This document shows, piece by piece, positions 58,376 through 64,000 of a stretch of 64,000 bases of DNA. Below the pieces are notes generated by a model that did no database searches, was not told the DNA's origin, and was given only the letters and a program-made list of their open reading frames with translations. The first letter of the stretch is position 1; every line of letters begins with the position of its first letter. This DNA comes from CAYSGL01 sp964520985 (GTDB lineage: Bacteria > Pseudomonadota > Alphaproteobacteria > Micavibrionales > Micavibrionaceae), in the NCBI GenBank assembly GCA_964520985.1, contig CAZFPB010000003.1, positions 62,001 to 126,000 of the forward strand, read 5' to 3'. The position numbers were made by a program, and so were the translations under genes.

Positions 58376-59506
58376 ATGGGTTTTTTAACCAGACTGACAC
58401 TGTCGAATTTTCGCTGTTATGATGCGGCGCGCGTCGAGGATCTCTCCTCCGGCCTGATCGTACTCTATGGCGCGAACGGTGCCGGAAAAACCAATATTCT
58501 GGAAGCGATTTCCTTACTTACACCGGGGCGTGGCTTGCGTAATGCAGCGCTGGAAGAAATGCAGCGCAAAGAAAGTCCGCGGTCTTTTGCTATTGCGGCG
58601 CAGGTGGAAACGGGCGGAGCGGAGGTTGCGCTCGGTACAGGGCTGGATGCTGATGCTTATAAACGTATCGTGCGGATTAACGGTGTCCCGGCCAAAAGCC
58701 AACTGGCGCTGGCTGATTATCTCTCGGCGCTATGGCTGACGCCGCAAATGGACCGGTTGTTTACCGATAGTGCGTCGGGCCGCCGCCGCTTTTTTGACAA
58801 ACTGGTGTTTACGTTTGATCCCGCGCATGCGGGCCGCGTCACCCGCTATGAAAACGCCATGAGCCAGCGATCCAAATTACTGCGCGAAGGCAAGGGAGAT
58901 GATCATTGGCTCCGCGCTCTAGAAACGCAGATGGCGGAGACAGGGATCGCTATTGCCGCCGCCCGGCTTGATTTTATTCAGCGGTTGCAGGCGGGCATTG
59001 ACGCAGGAGACCGCGAAGAAGACCTGTTTTTCCCGCGCGCCAAATTGGCATTGTCGGGCACGGTGGAGGAATTACTGCGTTCTACGCCGGCGCTGGAAGT
59101 CGAACAGATGCTTCTCTATCAGCTCTCGCAAAGCCGCAACCGCGACGCAGAAACAGGTGGTGCCTCATCCGGTCCGCATAAATCAGACTTACTGGTGCGT
59201 TTTGCTGCCAAAGATATGCCAGCCGATCAATGCTCGACAGGCGAGCAGAAAGCCTTGCTGATCGGTTTGATTTTATCGCATGCGCGCTTGATCAAGTCAG
59301 AAAAAGGCGATGTACCGTTGCTGTTGCTCGATGAGGTGGCGGCGCATCTCGATGAGCGGCGCCGTGCCGCTCTGTTCGAGCGCCTGATCCATCTGGGCGG
59401 GCAGGTATGGATGACTGGCACTGACCAATCGCTCTTTTCCGCTATCCAGAAAAATGCCGCTTTTTATGGCGTCCATAACGCGGAAATTACCAAGGTAAAT
59501 CAATAG
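58376..59506 (+). CDS. recF: DNA replication and repair protein RecF
   Basis: SMC-like ATPase that helps load RecA at gaps. The 376-residue protein has Walker A GANGAGKTNILEAI near residue 35, the signature LSxGQ-type region (STGEQKALLIGL) and Walker B LLLDEVAAHLDERRRAAL near residue 310. The N-terminal LSNFRCYDAARVED is typical. Normal length. It follows dnaN in the classical order and precedes gyrB by 122 bp. Confidence 0.96.
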   Translation: MGFLTRLTLSNFRCYDAARVEDLSSGLIVLYGANGAGKTNILEAISLLTPGRGLRNAALEEMQRKESPRSFAIAAQVETGGAEVALGTGLDADAYKRIVRINGVPAKSQLALADYLSALWLTPQMDRLFTDSASGRRRFFDKLVFTFDPAHAGRVTRYENAMSQRSKLLREGKGDDHWLRALETQMAETGIAIAAARLDFIQRLQAGIDAGDREEDLFFPRAKLALSGTVEELLRSTPALEVEQMLLYQLSQSRNRDAETGGASSGPHKSDLLVRFAAKDMPADQCSTGEQKALLIGLILSHARLIKSEKGDVPLLLLDEVAAHLDERRRAALFERLIHLGGQVWMTGTDQSLFSAIQKNAAFYGVHNAEITKVNQ

Positions 59507-59628
59507 GTTATTTTGTGTATAAGGCTGCGTTTTCCCTGTCATTTTTGACGGCAATTTGCTATACAAAAGGCTTAGCAAAAGACGCTGATTCAGATGCGGT
59601 TTTAAGCAAAAATTTTAGGTGAATAACG

Positions 59629-62085
59629 ATGAGCGAAGCGGCCAAAAAAATGGACGATAACATGACCCAAGCCGCCGAATACGGCGCAGATTCCATCAAA
59701 GTTTTACGAGGCCTCGATGCGGTTCGTAAGCGTCCCGGTATGTATATCGGCGATACCGATGATGGATCGGGTCTGCACCACATGGTGTATGAAGTGGTCG
59801 ATAACGCGATCGATGAAAGCTTGGCCGGGCACTGCGATCGCATTGACGTGATGATCAATCCCGATGGTTCCGTCACCGTGAAGGACAATGGCCGCGGCAT
59901 CCCCGTCGACATTCACAAGGAAGAAGGCGTGTCGGCTGCGCAGGTAATTATGACCCAGCTGCACGCGGGCGGTAAGTTCGATCAGAATTCTTACAAGGTA
60001 TCGGGCGGTTTGCACGGCGTGGGTGTTTCCGTCGTGAACGCGCTCTCTGAATATCTGGTTTTGACGATCCGTCGCCAGGGCAAAGAATGGACCATGAAAT
60101 TCCGCCACGGTGAAGCCGAGGCCGATCTGGTGCCGGTGCGCGATCTGGAGCCCGGTGAGCGCAATGGGACGGAAGTTACCTTCCTGCCATCGACTGAAAC
60201 ATTCACCATGACAGAGTTTGAATTCTCGACGCTGGAAGACCGCTTGCGTGAACTGGCGTTCCTGAATTCCAAGGTGAATATTTACCTGACCGATAAACGC
60301 GGCGATGAACCGCGCGAAGAGCATCTGTATTACGAGGGTGGTATCAAGAGCTTTGTTGAGTATCTTGACCGTAACAAGAAGCCTGTCACCAAGACGCTGT
60401 CACTCAAATCGCATGATGAGGCGGCTGGTATTACCGTCGAGGCGGCGCTGGAATGGACCGATGCGTATCATGAATCCATGTTGTGTTTTACCAATAACAT
60501 TCCGCAGCGTGATGGTGGAACGCACTTGCAGGGCTTCCGTAATGCTCTGACGCGTGTGATCGGCAACTATGCCGCTGAAAAGAACCTGATTAAAAAGAAC
60601 GATCTGAAACTGACCGGCGAAGATATGCGTGAAGGCATGACCTGCGTGTTGTCGGTGAAAGTGCCGGATCCGAAATTCTCCTCGCAGACCAAAGACAAGC
60701 TGGTATCGAGCGAAGTGCGTCCGGTCGTGGAAAACGCCATCAACGAAGTGCTCGGCACCTGGCTGGAAGAAAATCCGGCTGAAGGCAAGATCATCGTCAA
60801 CAAGATCATCGAAGCGGCGCAAGCCCGCGAAGCAGCCCGCCGCGCGCGCGATCTAACCCGCCGCAAAGGGGTGATGGATATTTCGAACCTGCCGGGCAAG
60901 CTGGCGGACTGCCAGTCTAAAAATCCTGCTGACTCTGAACTCTTCATTGTTGAGGGAGATTCCGCTGGCGGCTCAGCCAAACAGGCGCGCGAGCGCAAGC
61001 ATCAGGCGATCCTGCCGCTGCGCGGTAAAATTCTGAACACCGAACGCGCGCGTTTTGATAAAATGCTGGGCAGCGAACAGGTTGGCACGCTAATCACCGC
61101 CATGGGCACCGGGATCGGCAAGGATGAATTTTCCGCCGATAAAATCCGCTACCACAAAATTATTATCATGACCGATGCGGACGTCGATGGTTCGCACATT
61201 CGCACGCTGCTGCTCACCTTTTTCTTCCGCTACATGCCTGAGATTATCGAGCGCGGTTATCTCTATATTGCGCAGCCTCCGCTCTATAAAGTAAAGCGCG
61301 GCAATAGCGGTGAGACTTATCTCAAAGACGATGCGGCGATGGAGCAATATCTCATTGACGCCGCACTCGATGGACTGATTTTCATTGCAGCAGATGGATC
61401 GCAACGCGCGGGCAATGATCTGCGCGAAGTCGTGCAGACGGCGCGTAACCTGAAACAGGCGATGGCTTCTCTCAACCAGAAAACCAATAACAAGCTGGTG
61501 ATTGAGCAGGCGGCGATTGCCGGCGCGTTCGATGACACGCTGCTTGAAGATACAGCTCGCGGTGAAGCGGCGGCGCAAAAGCTGGCCGAACGTCTGAACG
61601 AGCGGGCCCTCAAAAATGAAAAGAACTGGCGCGTGTCGTTTACACCGGTTGGCGGTTTCATGTTTGAGCGCACCAGCCGCGGCGTGCGTGAAATGACCCG
61701 CATTACCGCCGACCAAATCCGTTCCGCCGATGCGCGCCGCGTGCAGGCCAAGACAGAGTGGATGATGGAAACGTTCGAAGGCTCCGCTCAAATCAAGAAC
61801 GGCGAAAAGCTAACCGCTGTTCAGGGGCCAACCGGATTGTTTGAAACAATCATAGAAATTGGCAAAAAAGGCCTTACCCTGCAGCGATACAAAGGTCTTG
61901 GCGAAATGAACCCGGAACAATTGTGGGAAACCACATTGGATCCGCAAGCTCGCATTCTGCTGCAGGTCACGGTAAAGGATGCCGAAAAGGCGTCTGAGTT
62001 ATTCTCAACACTGATGGGTGACGTGGTCGAACCGCGCCGCGACTTTATTCAGGAAAACGCCCTTAAAGCGCAGTTGGACGCTTAA
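59629..62085 (+). CDS. gyrB: DNA gyrase subunit B
   Basis: ATPase subunit of gyrase. The 818-residue protein has the GHKL ATPase (RKRPGMYIGDT, NAIDESLAGHCDR with the catalytic Glu, DNGRGIPV, GLHGVGVSVVNAL), the TOPRIM domain (IVEGDSAGGSAKQARERKHQAILPLRGK and DADVDGSHIRTLLLTF) and the C-terminal GyrA-contact tail (QRYKGLGEMNPEQLWETT). It is complete. The spacing to argS is 5 bp, so the two are co-transcribed. Novobiocin-site residues were not examined. Confidence 0.98.
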   Translation: MSEAAKKMDDNMTQAAEYGADSIKVLRGLDAVRKRPGMYIGDTDDGSGLHHMVYEVVDNAIDESLAGHCDRIDVMINPDGSVTVKDNGRGIPVDIHKEEGVSAAQVIMTQLHAGGKFDQNSYKVSGGLHGVGVSVVNALSEYLVLTIRRQGKEWTMKFRHGEAEADLVPVRDLEPGERNGTEVTFLPSTETFTMTEFEFSTLEDRLRELAFLNSKVNIYLTDKRGDEPREEHLYYEGGIKSFVEYLDRNKKPVTKTLSLKSHDEAAGITVEAALEWTDAYHESMLCFTNNIPQRDGGTHLQGFRNALTRVIGNYAAEKNLIKKNDLKLTGEDMREGMTCVLSVKVPDPKFSSQTKDKLVSSEVRPVVENAINEVLGTWLEENPAEGKIIVNKIIEAAQAREAARRARDLTRRKGVMDISNLPGKLADCQSKNPADSELFIVEGDSAGGSAKQARERKHQAILPLRGKILNTERARFDKMLGSEQVGTLITAMGTGIGKDEFSADKIRYHKIIIMTDADVDGSHIRTLLLTFFFRYMPEIIERGYLYIAQPPLYKVKRGNSGETYLKDDAAMEQYLIDAALDGLIFIAADGSQRAGNDLREVVQTARNLKQAMASLNQKTNNKLVIEQAAIAGAFDDTLLEDTARGEAAAQKLAERLNERALKNEKNWRVSFTPVGGFMFERTSRGVREMTRITADQIRSADARRVQAKTEWMMETFEGSAQIKNGEKLTAVQGPTGLFETIIEIGKKGLTLQRYKGLGEMNPEQLWETTLDPQARILLQVTVKDAEKASELFSTLMGDVVEPRRDFIQENALKAQLDA

Positions 62086-62090
62086 ACGCG

Positions 62091-63839
62091 ATGACATCTC
62101 TTACGCAGTATTTATCGGACATCGTTGGCGCCGCGTTTGAAAGTGCGGGCTTAGACAAAGAATTTGGTCGCGTGACCGTGTCGGACCGCCCTGATCTGGC
62201 GCAGTTTCAGTGTAATGGGGCCTTATCCGCCGCCAAGGCCGCGAAAAAGAACCCTCGAGACGTGGCACAGGCTATTGTTTCTACACTCGATAAAAATGCC
62301 ATTTTCTCAAAAATAGACATTGCTGGCCCTGGCTTTATCAATCTGACGCTGACGGACGAAGCGCTGGCCGACTTTTTATCGCAGCATCAAAACGATGTTT
62401 TCGATGAGGGAAAAGGGGCGCCAGTTGTTATTGATTATGGCGGACCGAACGTCGCCAAAGCGATGCATGTGGGTCATCTTCGCGCCGCCATTATCGGCGA
62501 TAGCGTGCGCCGCACATTACAGTTTGCTGGCTATAAAACGCTGGGCGATGTGCATCTGGGTGACTGGGGTACCAATATCGGGATGCTGATTGATAATTAC
62601 ATTACGCAGCATGAAACGGCGATGGTGCTCAATGCCGATCTGAATGATCCCGATGATGTTCAGCGTCTGGTCGATGATATGGCCGAGCGTTATCCCCGTT
62701 CCTCCACCGAGGCCAAAGAAGATCCGGTGAAAATGGATCGTGCGCGCGCTGCCGCCTTGGCGTTGCAGAATAAGGAAGCGCCGCATTATCCGCTCTGGGA
62801 GAAAATCCGCGCGATTTCGATTGCGGATATTAAAAAGAATTATGATGCGCTCGGTGTTTCTTTCGATCTATGGAAGGGGGAGGCGGATGTGCATGATCTG
62901 ATCGACCCAATGGTAAAAGATTTGCAACGCCAGAATTTGGCGGTTGAAAGTGAAGGCGCCTGGATTGTTCCCATTGCATCTGACGAGGATAAAAAAGAAT
63001 ATCCGCCCTTAATTTTGTATAAGCGCGATGGCGCGGTGATGTATGGCACGACCGATCTCGCTACAATTGTCGAACGGGTGCAGCTTTATAATCCATTAAA
63101 AATTATCTACGTCGTTGATCAACGCCAATCTTTGCATTTTGAGCAGGTGTTCCGCGCCGCGCGTAAAAGCGGCATTGGGCCCGAGAGCGTTGAATTGACA
63201 CATGCCGGCTTTGGCACCATGAACGGCACGGACGGCAAGCCGTTCAAGACCCGCGAAGGCGGCGTCATGCGACTTGAAGATTTAATTGCCATGGCGATCG
63301 AAAAAGCCCGCGTACGTATGGAAGAGGCGCATATCGGCGAAGGCATGGATGACGCCGCACAGGCCGACGTGGCGCGCAAGGTCGCGATTGCCGCCATCAA
63401 ATTTGCCGATCTGCAGAATGCCCGTCAGGCAGATTATGTGTTCGATCTTGATCGTCTCACACGTTTTGAAGGCAAAACCGGGCCTTATCTTCTTTATCAG
63501 GCCGTGCGAATTAAATCGCTACTGGCCAAAGCGGCAGCGCAGGGATTAGCTCCTTCGCAAACGCTGGTGCTGACCGAAGGCGACCGTGATCTTGCGCTCG
63601 TGCTGACAGAAATGCAGGATGCGCTGGAGCTGGCGCTGAAACATTATGCGCCGCATTATTTGTGCGAGTATGCATTCCGGCTGGCACAGGCGTTTTCGTC
63701 TTTCTATGGTAATTGCCATATCCTGTCGGAAGAGAATACGGCGCTGCGCGATAGTCGGTTGGCGCTCTGCGCGCTCAGCTATCATACGATGGAGCGGGTA
63801 CTCGCGCTGCTTGGTATCGATATCCCTGAGAGAATGTAA
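62091..63839 (+). CDS. argS: Arginyl-tRNA synthetase
   Basis: Charges tRNA-Arg. The 582-residue class I enzyme has the N-terminal additional domain, the HIGH motif as HVGH in NVAKAMHVGHLRAAIIGD near residue 120, and a C-terminal DALR anticodon domain (LLYQAVRIKSLLAKA, then ALCALSYHTMERVLALLGI). The KMSKS equivalent is replaced, as usual in ArgRS, by a KTRE-type loop (PFKTREGGVMRLEDL). Follows gyrB by 5 bp. Confidence 0.97.
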   Translation: MTSLTQYLSDIVGAAFESAGLDKEFGRVTVSDRPDLAQFQCNGALSAAKAAKKNPRDVAQAIVSTLDKNAIFSKIDIAGPGFINLTLTDEALADFLSQHQNDVFDEGKGAPVVIDYGGPNVAKAMHVGHLRAAIIGDSVRRTLQFAGYKTLGDVHLGDWGTNIGMLIDNYITQHETAMVLNADLNDPDDVQRLVDDMAERYPRSSTEAKEDPVKMDRARAAALALQNKEAPHYPLWEKIRAISIADIKKNYDALGVSFDLWKGEADVHDLIDPMVKDLQRQNLAVESEGAWIVPIASDEDKKEYPPLILYKRDGAVMYGTTDLATIVERVQLYNPLKIIYVVDQRQSLHFEQVFRAARKSGIGPESVELTHAGFGTMNGTDGKPFKTREGGVMRLEDLIAMAIEKARVRMEEAHIGEGMDDAAQADVARKVAIAAIKFADLQNARQADYVFDLDRLTRFEGKTGPYLLYQAVRIKSLLAKAAAQGLAPSQTLVLTEGDRDLALVLTEMQDALELALKHYAPHYLCEYAFRLAQAFSSFYGNCHILSEENTALRDSRLALCALSYHTMERVLALLGIDIPERM

Positions 63840-64000
63840 TCAGGCGGCTTTGCGCGGGCGGCCTACGGGCAGTGCGCGCACCCGCTTACCCAGTTGTCCC
63901 TCAATCATATCGAGGAAGCTTAGATCGCCGCGCGGGCGGCCTGTCTGGAGGTGCTGGGTAATGGTGTCCATGATTTTGCGGGGCAGCGGCATGGAGAGGA
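63840..64000 (-). CDS. C-terminal part of an unidentified protein (5' end outside window)
   Basis: Reading the minus strand, an open frame enters from beyond the window edge and ends with a TGA at 63842-63840, directly against the argS stop. About 52 residues are visible: MPLPRKIMDTITQHL, then QTGRPRGDLSFLDMI, then a basic end LGKRVRALPVGRPRKAA. The GRPRKA tail is AT-hook-like and suggests nucleic-acid contact. The family cannot be named from this much. Confidence 0.55.
   Translation of the reverse strand, partial: LSMPLPRKIMDTITQHLQTGRPRGDLSFLDMIEGQLGKRVRALPVGRPRKAA

Overview
The window is chromosomal DNA of an alphaproteobacterium. The case rests on the set of families: an ATP12-type F1 assembly factor, a DUF3035 lipoprotein, a Usg-like protein, the mitochondrial-type (type 2) heme A synthase, RNase E with a large acidic insert in its S1 domain, and a flavoprotein ferredoxin reductase next to an adrenodoxin-type ferredoxin. 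The genus cannot be named from the sequence alone. Most of the window is dense core genome with many 4-bp stop/start overlaps.

Layout. 1-2357: ATP12 tail, tag, an XRE regulator and a pirin. 2335-14765 (minus): one long head-to-tail run, ileS-lspA-DUF3035 lipoprotein-two M16 proteins-pgi-pentapeptide protein-mutL-membrane protein-purN. 14917-20267 (minus): AEC transporter, two tiny ORFs, ribF, DUF2147 protein, VanX-like dipeptidase, cold-shock protein, rnd. 20331-23902: aspS, an HExxH protein, a DUF393 protein and a PNPOx-like stress protein. 23961-27699: lysine genes, dapD-dapE diverging from dapB-dapA.

27727-36256 is an AT-rich genomic island inserted at the 3' end of a tRNA-Met(CAT) gene. 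A 46-bp copy of the tRNA 3' part lies at the far end (27727-27772) and the intact tRNA at 36211-36286. The cargo is a VIT-type metal transporter, a zinc alcohol dehydrogenase, an unknown His/Pro/aromatic-rich protein, Hsp20, a host-attachment/baeRF-type protein, a Crp/Fnr regulator with a Cys-rich tail, an exported EF-hand protein, and a five-gene CBS / membrane protein / universal stress protein / PH-like / LysE operon. Four near-perfect FNR/FixK boxes precede four of the transcription units. The island therefore looks like a self-contained low-oxygen or redox stress module carrying a regulator of the matching family. No integrase is visible.

36435-49542: cell-wall enzymes (L,D-transpeptidase, AmiC-type amidase), small envelope proteins, rne with a long leader, a probable small RNA with a strong terminator, a glycosyltransferase, ctaA, and a ferredoxin reductase/membrane protein/ferredoxin operon. 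49623-64000: groESL under a CIRCE element, mutM, rpsT, then the replication block dnaA-dnaN-recF-gyrB and argS. Two tandem BPL_N-type amidotransferase-like genes are inserted in reverse orientation between dnaA and dnaN. A chromosomal origin near dnaA is possible but not proven.
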